Assembly (NCBI GenBank): GCA_947068385.1
Contig: CAMTBF010000041.1
Span: 1 to 13,417, forward strand
Origin: an uncultured Lachnospiraceae bacterium
GTDB lineage: Bacteria > Bacillota > Clostridia > Lachnospirales > Lachnospiraceae
Reading direction: 5' to 3'
DNA: 13,417 nt
The position numbers were made by a program, and so were the translations under genes. Shown one piece after another: positions 1 through 8,363 of the stretch. The notes under the pieces are model-generated. The model was given only the letters and a program-made list of their open reading frames with translations. It ran no database searches and was not told the DNA's origin. Position 1 is the stretch's first letter; every line of letters begins with the position of its first letter.

Positions 1-40
1 AATAAGTCTATAGCCTGTTCTGACTGGCTATAAACTTATT
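1..40. repeat. Inverted repeat upstream of the GH123-type gene
   Basis: The arm AATAAGTCTATAGCC (1-15) and the arm GGCTATAAACTTATT (26-40) are reverse complements with one mismatch, and a 10-base spacer separates them. The repeat ends five bases before the Shine-Dalgarno sequence of the next gene (AGGAGG at 46-51). In RNA it would form a long AU-rich hairpin just ahead of the ribosome site. In DNA it could be a dyad operator. No T-tract follows, so it does not look like a standard terminator. Its left side may continue beyond the window edge. The function is unknown. Confidence 0.75.
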
Positions 41-58
41 ATACGAGGAGGAACAGGT

Positions 59-1727
59 ATGAAATTTGAAATTGTGCAGGTATCGTCCCTGGAGAAGATA
101 AGGGAGTGCGACAGCCTCAGGCGTGATGAAATACACAAAAAGACGGTTCTGGCAGGGGAGCGGCTTTCCTATCAGATCTGCATGAAGGCGGACAGCCGGA
201 TAGACGTGGCGGTCTGCGTAGAATCCAATCTGCCGGAGGCGGTGAAGCTGTACCTGGTGCAGGATGCCTATATCGATCTGCCGGCCAGGGAAGAGGATAT
301 GGCAGGAGCCCGGGTTCATGCCTGACATCCTGGTGCCCCTGGAGGAGCAGGGCAATCGGCTGTCGGTCTCTTCCCGGAGGGCCACGGTCTGGGTCAGGGT
401 GGATGTCCCAAAGGACACTCCTGCGGGGGATTACAGGGTAAAGGTGAAGCTCCTGCCGATGGACGTTCAAGCGGCCCAGGCTCCGGCGGCAGAGGAGGCT
501 GCCTTTACCGCATGCGAGACCATGGATATCCATGTCGTCCCCGCTGCCCTGCCGGAGCAGAGGTTGATATATACCAGGTGGTTCTACGCGGACTGCATTG
601 CGGTGCAGCACGGCGTGGAGGTCTACTCCGAGAGGCATTGGGAGCTGATCGACAAATACATCGCCGCCGCCGCGGATACAGGAATCAATATGATTCTGGT
701 GCCCATACATACGCCGCCCCTGGACACCGCGGTGGGCACTGTCAGGCCCTGCGTGCAGCTTGTGGACATCGAGAAGAAGGGGGACAGGTATGAGTTCTCC
801 TTTGAGAAGTTCCGGCGATTCATCGATATCTGTAAGAGGAACGGAATCCGGTACTATGAGATGGCCCATATGTTCTCCCAGTGGGGAGCGAAATGCGCGC
901 CCAATATCATGGTCACCGAAAACGGCAGGACGGACTATATGTTCGGCTGGCATGTGGCTGCAGACTCCCAGGAGTATGTCGCGTTCCTGGCGCAGTACAT
1001 CCAGGCCATTTCAGAGGAGCTGGCGGAGGAGGGCATCAGCGAGCAGACCTATTTCCACATCTCTGACGAGCCTACGCTGGCATCCATGGAGACCTACAAG
1101 ACCGCTTCCGATATCATGCGCCCGCTGATAGGGGAGAGCAAGACCTTTGACGCGCTGTCCAACTACGATTTTTATGAGAGAGGCCTGATAGAATGCCCTG
1201 TCACCAGCGTGGGGCATATCCATGAGTTCCTGGAGCATACAATCGAGAACCAGTGGGCGTACTACTGCTGCGGCCCGGAGAAGGTGTTCCCCAACAGCTT
1301 CCTGGCCATGCCCTCCCACCGGATCCGCGTGCTGGGCTTTTTGCTGTACAAGTACAATATCAAGGGCTTCCTGCACTGGGGCTTGAATTATTACAATTCC
1401 TGCGTGTCGAATTACCCCATAAATCCGTATGTCACTACCTCCGCGGACAGGACGTTCCCCTCCGGCGACCCCTTCATCCTCTATCCGGGCAGGGACAGCG
1501 TCTATGGCTCCATCCGCGGGGAGGTCACCTACGAGGGCGTCCAGGATATGGACATCTGCTTCGCCCTGGAGCAGCATATCGGCAGAGAGGCCGTTGTGGC
1601 CATGATCGACGAAGCGGCGGGACGGAACCTCCGGTTTGACGATTATCCTAGGAACAAAGAGTTCCTGGAGGGCCTGCGGGAGGCCATGGTGGAGAAGATC
1701 GGGAAGCTCTCCGCTGCGGCAGGCTGA
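59..1727 (+). pseudogene. GH123-type glycoside hydrolase (former DUF4091), frameshifted
   Basis: Translation begins at the ATG at 59, seven bases after AGGAGG (46-51). The first frame reads about 81 codons and then hits TGA at 323-325. The rest of the protein lies in another frame from about 303 to the TAG at the end. Dropping one G at 301-302 joins the two parts into about 555 residues, a normal length for this family. The joined protein has an N-terminal beta-sandwich-like part and a catalytic region. In that region the FHISDEP motif places an Asp-Glu pair at bases 1065-1070 (about residues 336-337 after joining). GH123 enzymes, known as exo-beta-N-acetylgalactosaminidases, use such an adjacent Asp-Glu pair in substrate-assisted catalysis. 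No signal peptide is visible, so a cytoplasmic enzyme is likely. The exact substrate cannot be read from sequence. The shift may be a true mutation or a sequencing error. A start at 264 has no ribosome site and overlaps the true N-terminus out of frame, so it was not used. Confidence 0.85.
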
Positions 1728-1755
1728 CAGACGGCCTCCTATCCTTCATTTCCTT

Positions 1756-1810
1756 AAAAAAGCTAAGAAAGGCTAAGAAAAGCTAAGAAAGGCAATGAAA
1801 AGCAAGAATC
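1756..1810. repeat. Ten-base tandem repeats with phased A-tracts
   Basis: After an A6 run at 1756-1761 come five head-to-tail ten-base units: AGCTAAGAAA (1761), GGCTAAGAAA (1771), AGCTAAGAAA (1781), GGCAATGAAA (1791) and a decayed AGCAAGAATC (1801). Runs of three to six A recur at exactly ten-base steps, close to one helical turn. That phasing is the classic pattern for intrinsically bent DNA. The array lies between the stop codon of the GH123-type gene and its terminator stem, and about 100 to 150 bases upstream of the ftsK promoter. Bending and any effect on that promoter are inferences. Confidence 0.8.
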
Positions 1811-1845
1811 TGCGCCGTGGGCTGGCTGCCATGGCGCAGTTTTTT
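1810..1845 (+). terminator. Rho-independent terminator after the GH123-type gene
   Basis: The arm CTGCGCCGTGG (1810-1820) pairs with CCATGGCGCAG (1829-1839) over 11 base pairs, including one G-U pair, around an eight-base loop. Six T residues follow at 1840-1845. This is a textbook intrinsic terminator. It separates the GH123-type gene from the ftsK transcription unit. Confidence 0.93.
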
Positions 1846-1911
1846 CGTGCATGCCCATAGAAGCGGATATGCCGAAATAACTACATGCATGTCTTCTAGA
1901 TGAAATAATTA

Positions 1912-1940
1912 ATGACAAGTTGAGGCAAAGATGATATAAT
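1912..1940 (+). promoter_or_regulatory. Sigma-A-type promoter for the ftsK unit
   Basis: An ATGACA -35 element (1912-1917) is followed by a 17-base spacer and a perfect TATAAT -10 element (1935-1940). Transcription would start near 1947 and leave a leader of about 100 bases before the ftsK start codon. The region 1846-2045 otherwise holds no gene. It contains a perfect ten-base palindrome, ACATGCATGT (1883-1892), about 20 bases upstream of the -35 element. The leader is GC-rich after 1950 and has only short potential stems. I recognise no riboswitch in it. Confidence 0.75.
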
Positions 1941-2045
1941 GTTGACCCGTAGGGGCATTGCGGCCGGGAAGCGGCTCCATATGCGCCGAACAGCATCTGC
2001 TGCGGCAGACATGTCAGGGAATAAAGACAAGCGAGGTTGATATAG

Positions 2046-5000
2046 ATGGCGGCTTCCAATGGAAGAAGGACAGCATCTTCAAATAAAAAGACCACCCAGA
2101 GCAGAAAAAGGACTTCCACCCAGAGGAAAAAGACCAAGGTCCAGGCGGCCCAGGACAGCGCCCTGTTCCATGAGATAGGGCTGATAGTCCTGTTCGCCGC
2201 CATGGTGTTTCTGTTCTGCTGCAATTTCGGCATCATCGGGCCCATAGGCGATGCGGTCAGCGGCGTCCTGTTCGGCGTGTTCGGGCTGGCTGCGTATGTG
2301 GTGCCGGTGCTGCTGTTCCTGGCAGTGGCGTTCTATTTCGCCAATGAGGGGAACGCCAACGCCGCCCGAAAGCTGGCGGCGGGCATCGTGCTCTTCGTGA
2401 TGGTGGGAATCGTCTGCGATCTGGCGGCGGGACAGGCCGGCGGCATGGAGAAGTATGATGTCAAGCTGCTGTACGAGGGCTCCAGGGAGCAGAAATCGGG
2501 AGGGGGCATCCTGGCCGGGAGCATCAGCTTCCTGCTGCAGCATTATCTGGAGACGATCGGCACGGTGCTGGTGGTGGTGCTCTGCAGCGTGGTGAGCCTG
2601 ATACTGCTCACGGAGAAATCGCTGCTGGCCAGCGTAAAGAAGGGCGGCAGCCGGGTGCGGGAGCTGTCCAGGGAGGACGCCGCCAGGCGGAGGGAGCAGG
2701 CGCAGCTGCGCAGGCAGGAACAGGAGGAGAACGCCGAGCTGCGCAGGCAGGAGCAGGAGGAGAACGCCCAGCGGCGCAGGGAGGAGAGCAGGATCCGCAG
2801 GCAGGAGCAGAATCGGCGCAAGGCCCGGAAGGTGGAAGAGCGCAGGCTGAAAGCGGAGGAGAAGGAGAACGAGAAGATCCTGCGCATGGAGCGGAAGGTG
2901 TCGGGCGTCATGCTGGACACGGCGCTGCCCAAGCCGGAGGAGCACGCCTCGCGCCGGGACGACATCCATGAAATCATCCTGTCGGAGGAAGAGGCGGGAG
3001 CGGAAGCGCCCGTGCAGGAGACTTATAAGGCAGAGCCTATAGAGACGGCGGATTCGGAGCCGGAATTCGACTTTGAGAAGATTCCGATCCGCGGCATCCA
3101 CCAGGTGACGGTGAACCAGGAGCCGGAGGAAGAGGAAGGAATTTCTTCTATTGAAAAAGAGGATTCCGTGGAAGAGCTGCATTCCATGAAAGAAGTGCAT
3201 TTTATGGAAGAAAATCATTCCTCGGAAGAAGCGCGTTCCGGGGAATATGCACCGGAGAGCCGGGCGGAAGGGGATACATGGGGACAAGGCGGACCGCAGG
3301 AGGATTCCAGCCAGGACATGGCGCAGATACAGGCCTTCCACAGCGGGGATACGGAAGAGGCGCTTTCCGAGGAGATGCCTGCAGACCGGGCGGACGCAGA
3401 GCCGATGGAGCCGGAGCAGGGCAATCCCGGGCAGGATCCCTCGGCGCTGTCGGCAGTAGGCGGCCAGGCATCCGCCGCCAGGCCCACAGCCGTCCTGCCC
3501 TCCGGTACCGGAAACGGCCAGGGCAGCCAGGCGGCCAGGCAACCCGGTGCCCCCGGGGCCGCAAGGCCGGCACCGAAGAAATACATGCTCCCGCCGCTGT
3601 CCCTGCTGCTAAAGGGCAAGGAGGCCACCGGGGATTCCGCCAGGGAGCTGCGGGAGACGGCCATGCGCCTGCAGCAGACCCTTGGCACCTTTGGGGTCAA
3701 GGTGACGATCACGGATATCAGCCAGGGCCCCAGCGTGACCCGCTATGAGCTGCAGCCGGAGCAGGGGGTGAAGGTGTCCAAAATCGTGGGCCTGTCGGAC
3801 GACATCAAGATGCATCTGGCGGCCACGGACATCAGGATCGAAGCCCCTATCCCCGGAAAAGCGGCCATCGGCATCGAGGTGCCCAACAAGGAGACCATGG
3901 CGGTAGCCCTGCGCGACCTCCTGGAAAGCAAAGAATTCCGGGAATTCCCCTCCAAAATCGCCTTTGCCGTGGGCAAGGACATCGGAGGGAAGACAGTGGT
4001 GTCCGACATTGCAAAGATGCCCCATATGCTGATCGCGGGGGCCACCGGCTCCGGTAAGTCCGTGTGCATCAATACCCTGATCATCAGCATCCTCTACAAG
4101 GCCAAGCCGGACGAGGTGAAGCTGATCATGGTGGATCCCAAGGTGGTGGAGCTGAGCATCTACAACGGCATCCCCCATCTGCTGGTCCCCGTGGTGACGG
4201 ATCCGAAGAAGGCCTCTGCCGCCCTGAAATGGGGCGTGGCGGAGATGGAGGACAGATACCGGAAGTTCGCGGAATACAATGTACGGGATCTGAAGGGATA
4301 CAACAAAAAGGTGGAAGCCATGCGGGACAAAGGTGCTGGCAGCACCTCGGGGGACGAGAGCGCTCCCGCCGTGCTGCCCCAGATCGTCATCATCGTGGAC
4401 GAGCTGGCGGATCTGATGATGGTGTGCCCCGGGGAGGTGGAGGAGTCCATCTGCCGCCTGGCCCAGCTGGCCAGGGCCTGCGGCATCCATCTGATCATCG
4501 CGACGCAGCGTCCCAGCGTGGACGTCATCACGGGCCTGATCAAGGCGAACATGCCCAGCCGGGCGGCCTTTTCCGTGTCCAGCGGCGTGGATTCCCGCAC
4601 CATCCTGGACATGGTAGGCGCGGAGAAGCTGCTGGGGAAGGGAGACATGCTGTTCTACCCCCAGGGCTATGCGAAGCCGGCCCGGGTACAGGGGGCCTTC
4701 GTGTCCGACCAGGAGGTCTCGGACGTGGTTGATTTCTGGAAGAACCAGGCCCTGGGCAATACCTACGAGGAGGACATCGAGGAGCGGATCGCCAATATGG
4801 GAAGCGCCTCGGGAGACGGCAGGGCCTCCGGCGGCAGCGATGTGGACGAGCTGTTCGAGCGGGCAGGGCGTCTGATCATAGACAAGGACAAGGCCTCCAT
4901 CGGCATGCTCCAGAGGGCGCTCCAGATCGGCTTTAACAGGGCGGCCAGGATCATGGATCAGCTATGCCAGTACGGCGTGGTGGGAGAAGAGGAGGGCACG

Positions 5001-5063
5001 AAGCCCAGGAAGATACTGATGAGCCCGGAGCAGTTCGACCAGATGCTGGAGGAGATAGCATAG
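2046..5063 (+). CDS. ftsK: FtsK/SpoIIIE family DNA translocase
   Basis: This is a membrane-anchored, ATP-driven double-stranded DNA pump that moves chromosome ends through the closing division or sporulation septum. The 1005-residue protein starts with a basic tail (about 1-35). Four membrane segments follow (about 43-65, 71-99, 108-126 and 155-187). Next is a long charged linker (about 200-525) with Arg/Glu/Gln coiled-coil repeats and then a Pro/Ala/Gly-rich part. The motor carries the Walker A motif GATGSGKS (665-672), a Walker B motif ending in Asp785-Glu786, and ATQRP (819-823). The C-terminal winged-helix gamma domain (about 932-1005) would read polar DNA guide sequences. The start is set by GAGG at 2033-2036, nine bases before the ATG, with the promoter upstream. 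It is longer than the roughly 790 residues of Bacillus SpoIIIE because of the linker. Whether the cell uses it for division, sporulation or both cannot be told from sequence. It leads the downstream gene run. Confidence 0.97.
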   Translation: MAASNGRRTASSNKKTTQSRKRTSTQRKKTKVQAAQDSALFHEIGLIVLFAAMVFLFCCNFGIIGPIGDAVSGVLFGVFGLAAYVVPVLLFLAVAFYFANEGNANAARKLAAGIVLFVMVGIVCDLAAGQAGGMEKYDVKLLYEGSREQKSGGGILAGSISFLLQHYLETIGTVLVVVLCSVVSLILLTEKSLLASVKKGGSRVRELSREDAARRREQAQLRRQEQEENAELRRQEQEENAQRRREESRIRRQEQNRRKARKVEERRLKAEEKENEKILRMERKVSGVMLDTALPKPEEHASRRDDIHEIILSEEEAGAEAPVQETYKAEPIETADSEPEFDFEKIPIRGIHQVTVNQEPEEEEGISSIEKEDSVEELHSMKEVHFMEENHSSEEARSGEYAPESRAEGDTWGQGGPQEDSSQDMAQIQAFHSGDTEEALSEEMPADRADAEPMEPEQGNPGQDPSALSAVGGQASAARPTAVLPSGTGNGQGSQAARQPGAPGAARPAPKKYMLPPLSLLLKGKEATGDSARELRETAMRLQQTLGTFGVKVTITDISQGPSVTRYELQPEQGVKVSKIVGLSDDIKMHLAATDIRIEAPIPGKAAIGIEVPNKETMAVALRDLLESKEFREFPSKIAFAVGKDIGGKTVVSDIAKMPHMLIAGATGSGKSVCINTLIISILYKAKPDEVKLIMVDPKVVELSIYNGIPHLLVPVVTDPKKASAALKWGVAEMEDRYRKFAEYNVRDLKGYNKKVEAMRDKGAGSTSGDESAPAVLPQIVIIVDELADLMMVCPGEVEESICRLAQLARACGIHLIIATQRPSVDVITGLIKANMPSRAAFSVSSGVDSRTILDMVGAEKLLGKGDMLFYPQGYAKPARVQGAFVSDQEVSDVVDFWKNQALGNTYEEDIEERIANMGSASGDGRASGGSDVDELFERAGRLIIDKDKASIGMLQRALQIGFNRAARIMDQLCQYGVVGEEEGTKPRKILMSPEQFDQMLEEIA
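2706..2771 (+). repeat. 33-bp tandem duplication within the ftsK linker
   Basis: Two near-identical 33-bp units (2706-2738 and 2739-2771) encode the 11-residue repeat [13 protein letters not shown] decayed relative, rich in RRxEE and RRQEQ, continues to about 2815. The unit is a multiple of three, so copy number can change without breaking the frame. The encoded segment is highly charged and likely helical or coiled-coil. It lies between the last membrane segment and the motor. Confidence 0.85.
3135..3242 (+). repeat. Degenerate 18-bp repeats within the ftsK linker
   Basis: Six consecutive 18-bp units encode the hexapeptides [30 protein letters not shown] and EEARSG. The consensus is roughly Glu-Glu-x-His/Asp-Ser-x. 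The block is visibly richer in A and T than the GC-rich code around it. This suggests local expansion by slippage or a different origin for this part of the linker. The encoded stretch is acidic and probably disordered. Confidence 0.7.
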
Positions 5064-5139
5064 CCGAAAGGCCCGGCATATAGCCGAAAGGGCCGGCAAA
5101 TAGCCGGAAAGGTCGGCACATAGCCGGAAGGGCCAGTAT
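5060..5139. repeat. Four-copy 20-bp tandem repeat at the ftsK stop codon
   Basis: Four 20-bp units start at 5060, 5080, 5100 and 5120, and a fifth ATAG follows at 5140. Each begins ATAGCCG, and the consensus is ATAGCCGAAAGGGCCGGCA plus one variable base. The first unit contains the ftsK stop codon TAG (5061-5063). Because 20 is not a multiple of three, the repeated TAG stops all three forward frames. In units 1 to 3 a GCCG and a CGGC are held seven bases apart while the loop changes (AAAGGCC, AAAGGGC, GAAAGGT), so each could form a small RNA hairpin. Unit 4 has lost its right arm. The array fills most of the 102-base gap before fhs and has no T-tract. It is therefore more likely an mRNA processing, stability or protein-binding element than a terminator. 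Confidence 0.85.
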
Positions 5140-5165
5140 ATAGGAATAAGAAAAGGGAGAGAAGC

Positions 5166-6836
5166 ATGAAGACAGATTTGCAGATCGCGCAGGAAGCGGT
5201 AATGGAGCCCATTGGCAAGGTGGCGGAGGCGCTGGGAATCCGGGAGGACGACCTGGAGCTCTACGGCAGGTATAAGGCAAAGCTTTCGGAGGAGTATCTG
5301 GGCAGCCTTAAGGACAAGCCGGACGGAAAGCTGATCCTGGTGACCGCAATCAACCCCACGCCGGCGGGAGAGGGCAAGACCACCACCAGCGTAGGCCTGG
5401 GACAGGCTTTCGGAAAGCTCGGGAAAAAGGCGGTAGTGGCGCTGCGGGAGCCCTCCCTGGGGCCCTGCTTTGGCATCAAGGGCGGCGCCGCGGGAGGGGG
5501 ATATGCCCAGGTCGTCCCCATGGAGGAGCTGAACCTCCATTTTACGGGGGACTTCCATGCCATCACCTCCGCCAACAACCTGCTGGCAGCGCTTCTGGAC
5601 AACCATATCCAGCAGGGGAACGAGCTTGGGATCGACAGCAGGCAGATCGTCTGGAAACGCTGTATGGACATGAACGACAGGGTGCTGCGCAATATCGTGG
5701 TGGGACTGGGCAGCAAGGCAGACGGATTCGTGAGGGAAGACCACTTCGTCATCACTGTGGCCAGCGAGATCATGGCGATCCTGTGCCTGGCCGAGGACAT
5801 GCAGAATCTGAAGGAGAGGCTGTCCAGGATCATCGTGGCCTACAACTATGACGGGAAGCCGGTGACGGCCGGAGACCTGCAGGCTGTGGGGGCCATGGCG
5901 GCGCTGCTGAAGGATGCCATGAAGCCCAATCTGATCCAGACCCTGGAGCACACGCCGGTGCTGGTGCACGGAGGGCCCTTCGCCAATATCGCCCACGGAT
6001 GCAATTCTGTGCGGGCCACCAGAGCGGCCCTGAAGATGGCGGACTACTGCATCACGGAGGCGGGCTTCGGCGCGGATCTGGGGGCGGAGAAGTTCTTCGA
6101 CATCAAATGCAGAATCGCGGATTTGAAGCCGGATGCCGTAGTGCTGGTTGCAACTGTCCGCGCTTTGAAGTATAATGGCGGTAGGAAGAAAGAGGAGCTG
6201 GGCCAGGAGGACCTGGACGCGCTGGGCAGGGGCATCCAGAACCTGGAGAAGCACATCGAAAACCTGCATAAATATGGCGTGCCTGTGGTGGTGACGCTGA
6301 ATTCCTTCGTGACCGATACCCAGGCGGAAATCGATTTCGTCCGGAATTTCTGCCAGGAGCGGCAATGCGAGTTCGCCCTGTCCCGGGTGTGGGCCGAGGG
6401 CGGGGAGGGCGGCATCGAGCTGGCAGAGAAGGTGCTGGACACGTTGGCGACGAAGGAAAGCGATTTCCGCCCGCTGTATGGGGACGACCTGTCCCTGGAG
6501 GACAAGATACGGACCGTGTCCCGGGAAATCTACGGCGCGGGCAGCGTCAGCTTCTCCGCGGCGGCGAAACGGCAGCTGCGCATATTGACAGAGCTGGGAT
6601 TCGGAGGGCTGCCTGTGTGCATGGCGAAGAACCAGTATTCCCTCTCGGACGACCCGAAGCGGCTGGGGCGTCCCAGGGATTTCGAGATGACGGTCAGGGA
6701 GGTGTATGTGTCCGCCGGAGCAGGGTTCGTGGTGGCTCTGACAGGGGATGTGATGACCATGCCCGGCTTGTCGAAAAAACCTTCCGCCTTTGGGATTGAT
6801 GTCAATGAAGACGGCGTGATCACCGGTCTGTTCTGA
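5166..6836 (+). CDS. fhs: Formate--tetrahydrofolate ligase
   Basis: This cytoplasmic enzyme (EC 6.3.4.3) joins formate to tetrahydrofolate with ATP to give 10-formyl-tetrahydrofolate. That compound is the entry point of the methyl branch of the Wood-Ljungdahl pathway and a one-carbon donor for purines and initiator tRNA. The 556-residue length matches the family. The N-terminal region shows the nucleotide-binding loop [10 protein letters not shown] (65-74). Next comes the conserved [19 protein letters not shown] block (94-112), and then the [10 protein letters not shown] segment (124-133). The start is supported by AGGGAG (5154-5159) six bases before the ATG. The gene follows ftsK after the tandem repeat array, and the next gene starts 17 bases after its stop. 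The enzyme is widespread in Clostridia, so its presence alone does not prove acetogenesis. Confidence 0.98.
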   Translation: MKTDLQIAQEAVMEPIGKVAEALGIREDDLELYGRYKAKLSEEYLGSLKDKPDGKLILVTAINPTPAGEGKTTTSVGLGQAFGKLGKKAVVALREPSLGPCFGIKGGAAGGGYAQVVPMEELNLHFTGDFHAITSANNLLAALLDNHIQQGNELGIDSRQIVWKRCMDMNDRVLRNIVVGLGSKADGFVREDHFVITVASEIMAILCLAEDMQNLKERLSRIIVAYNYDGKPVTAGDLQAVGAMAALLKDAMKPNLIQTLEHTPVLVHGGPFANIAHGCNSVRATRAALKMADYCITEAGFGADLGAEKFFDIKCRIADLKPDAVVLVATVRALKYNGGRKKEELGQEDLDALGRGIQNLEKHIENLHKYGVPVVVTLNSFVTDTQAEIDFVRNFCQERQCEFALSRVWAEGGEGGIELAEKVLDTLATKESDFRPLYGDDLSLEDKIRTVSREIYGAGSVSFSAAAKRQLRILTELGFGGLPVCMAKNQYSLSDDPKRLGRPRDFEMTVREVYVSAGAGFVVALTGDVMTMPGLSKKPSAFGIDVNEDGVITGLF

Positions 6837-6853
6837 ATCGAGGTAAGAAAGAT

Positions 6854-8329
6854 ATGAAATGTCCCAATTGTGGAGAGGAAATGGCCGAGGGGAAGCTATA
6901 CTGCGAGCATTGCGGTGAGGACATCCACATCGTACCTGATTTCGAGCCTGAGCTGGAGCAGACCATCCAGGACATACTCGAAGAGCTTCACGGGGACATG
7001 GAGGATGAGGCAGAGGAAGAGCCGAAAGGGTTTGAGGAGCTTGAAGACTTTGAGGAGCCGGAGGATGAGGAGGGCTGGCAGGAGGAGCCTGTGCGGAGGA
7101 AGAGGATCTGGCCCAAGGTGCTGCTGGCGCTGGTGTTCCTCCTGTTCCTGGCCGCCGGAGGCGCTGCATGGCATACCTACAGCTCCTATTCCGAGGAGTA
7201 CCAGCTGAACAGGGCGAAGCAGTATCTGGAGCTGGGGAAGTACGACGAGGCCATCGCCTGCTATAACCGGGCTGTGGAGCTGGACAGCGCCAATGTGGAG
7301 CTGCTGTTCGAACTGGCGGATATCTATCTGCGGAAAAACAACAAGGTGGAGTACGAGTACCTTCTCCGGGAGATCATCAACAATAAGAATACATCCGCGG
7401 AGCAGCTGGAGGGGGCATACGGGAAGCTGATATCGATATATCGGGAAAGAGAGGATTATCAGACCATCAACGCGCTGCTGCTGGCAAGCGGCAACGAGAA
7501 CCTGATCGCCGCCTATCCCAACTACATCGTGGACGTGCCGGAATTCAGCATAAACGAGGGATATTATACCAGCATCCAGCCGCTGAAGCTGACGGCTTCC
7601 GGTTCCGGCAGAATCTACTATACCGTGGACGGGAGCGAGCCCACGGAGGAGAGCGCCCAGTATACCGCGCCCATCATACTGGAGAATGGCAACCATGTGG
7701 TCAAGGCCTGCTTCGTGAACGATAACGGAATTGTCAGCGATGTGGTCACAAAGGAATACCATATCGAGTACAACGAGATCTTCGCGCCGGAGATCAGCGC
7801 CCTCAGCGGAGAGTATTCGGCGCCCATGATGATAGAAGTCCTGGACGGGGACGAGGATGTCTATTATACCATGGACGGCAGCGATCCCACTTATACTTCC
7901 GCGCCCTACACGGGGCCGATTCCCATGCCCCTGGGCAAATCCACCTTTAAGTTCGCGCGGATCGTGGACGGGGTGACGGGCACGGTGGCCCAGCGGGACT
8001 ATAATCTCGCCCTGAATACGGAGCTCACGCCTGCCCAGGCGGTGACGTCGGTGGTGGAGTATTGCTACATAACCGGCAAGATCACCGACTTTGACGGCCA
8101 TTTCGACGATAGCGGGGATTCCTACCAGTATTTATATCTGTATGCGGCGAACATCAACAAGGTCAGCGATTTCTATGTGATAGCCGAGTGCTACCGGACA
8201 GCCGACGGCAATGTCACCAGGACAGGCAACAATTTTGCCGTAAACGTCTATTCGGGGGAGCGCTTCAAGCTCCAGAGGGACGACTGGGGACGGCTGGATC
8301 TGGTCGGATTGGAAATAAGTGAACAATAG
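6854..8329 (+). CDS. Zinc-ribbon, TPR and chitobiase-C-like repeat membrane protein
   Basis: The function is not known. The 491-residue protein opens with a zinc ribbon (Cys3, Cys6, Cys17, Cys20). A strongly acidic linker (about 28-80), an RRKR stop and one membrane segment (about 87-105) follow. The positive charges on the N-terminal side predict a cytoplasmic zinc ribbon and an outward-facing C-terminus. Outside are TPR-like helices (about 113-210) and two beta domains resembling the chitobiase/beta-hexosaminidase C-terminal type. These are marked by YYTVDGSEPT (255-264) and YYTMDGSDPT (337-346). A final region (about 390-491) belongs to no family I recognise. GAGG at 6840-6843 supports the start, 17 bases after fhs. 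No catalytic site is visible. A wall-facing scaffold or sensor is a reasonable guess, but only a guess. Confidence 0.88.
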   Translation: MKCPNCGEEMAEGKLYCEHCGEDIHIVPDFEPELEQTIQDILEELHGDMEDEAEEEPKGFEELEDFEEPEDEEGWQEEPVRRKRIWPKVLLALVFLLFLAAGGAAWHTYSSYSEEYQLNRAKQYLELGKYDEAIACYNRAVELDSANVELLFELADIYLRKNNKVEYEYLLREIINNKNTSAEQLEGAYGKLISIYREREDYQTINALLLASGNENLIAAYPNYIVDVPEFSINEGYYTSIQPLKLTASGSGRIYYTVDGSEPTEESAQYTAPIILENGNHVVKACFVNDNGIVSDVVTKEYHIEYNEIFAPEISALSGEYSAPMMIEVLDGDEDVYYTMDGSDPTYTSAPYTGPIPMPLGKSTFKFARIVDGVTGTVAQRDYNLALNTELTPAQAVTSVVEYCYITGKITDFDGHFDDSGDSYQYLYLYAANINKVSDFYVIAECYRTADGNVTRTGNNFAVNVYSGERFKLQRDDWGRLDLVGLEISEQ

Positions 8330-8363
8330 AAAGGTCCCGGTGAAAGGGACGGAGAGGTGGATT

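Noticed and set aside
264..1727. Treating the hydrolase as a separate 487-codon gene starting at 264
   Set aside because: That start lacks a ribosome site and lies within the true N-terminal frame. The family-like sequence begins only around 303, so this is the downstream half of a frameshifted gene.
5060..5139. CRISPR array at the 20-bp repeats
   Set aside because: The units are directly adjacent with no spacers, are imperfect, and no cas gene is present.
4962..7169. A 735-codon open frame on the minus strand over fhs
   Set aside because: It is antisense to the highly conserved fhs and its protein has low-complexity Pro/Leu/His-rich character. It arises from the GC-rich codon use of the opposite strand and the stop-free reverse of the tandem repeats.
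8319..8363. Upstream ATG for nfnA at 8319
   Set aside because: It would overlap the preceding gene and add 15 residues not expected in NfnA. The ATG at 8364 has a good ribosome site.
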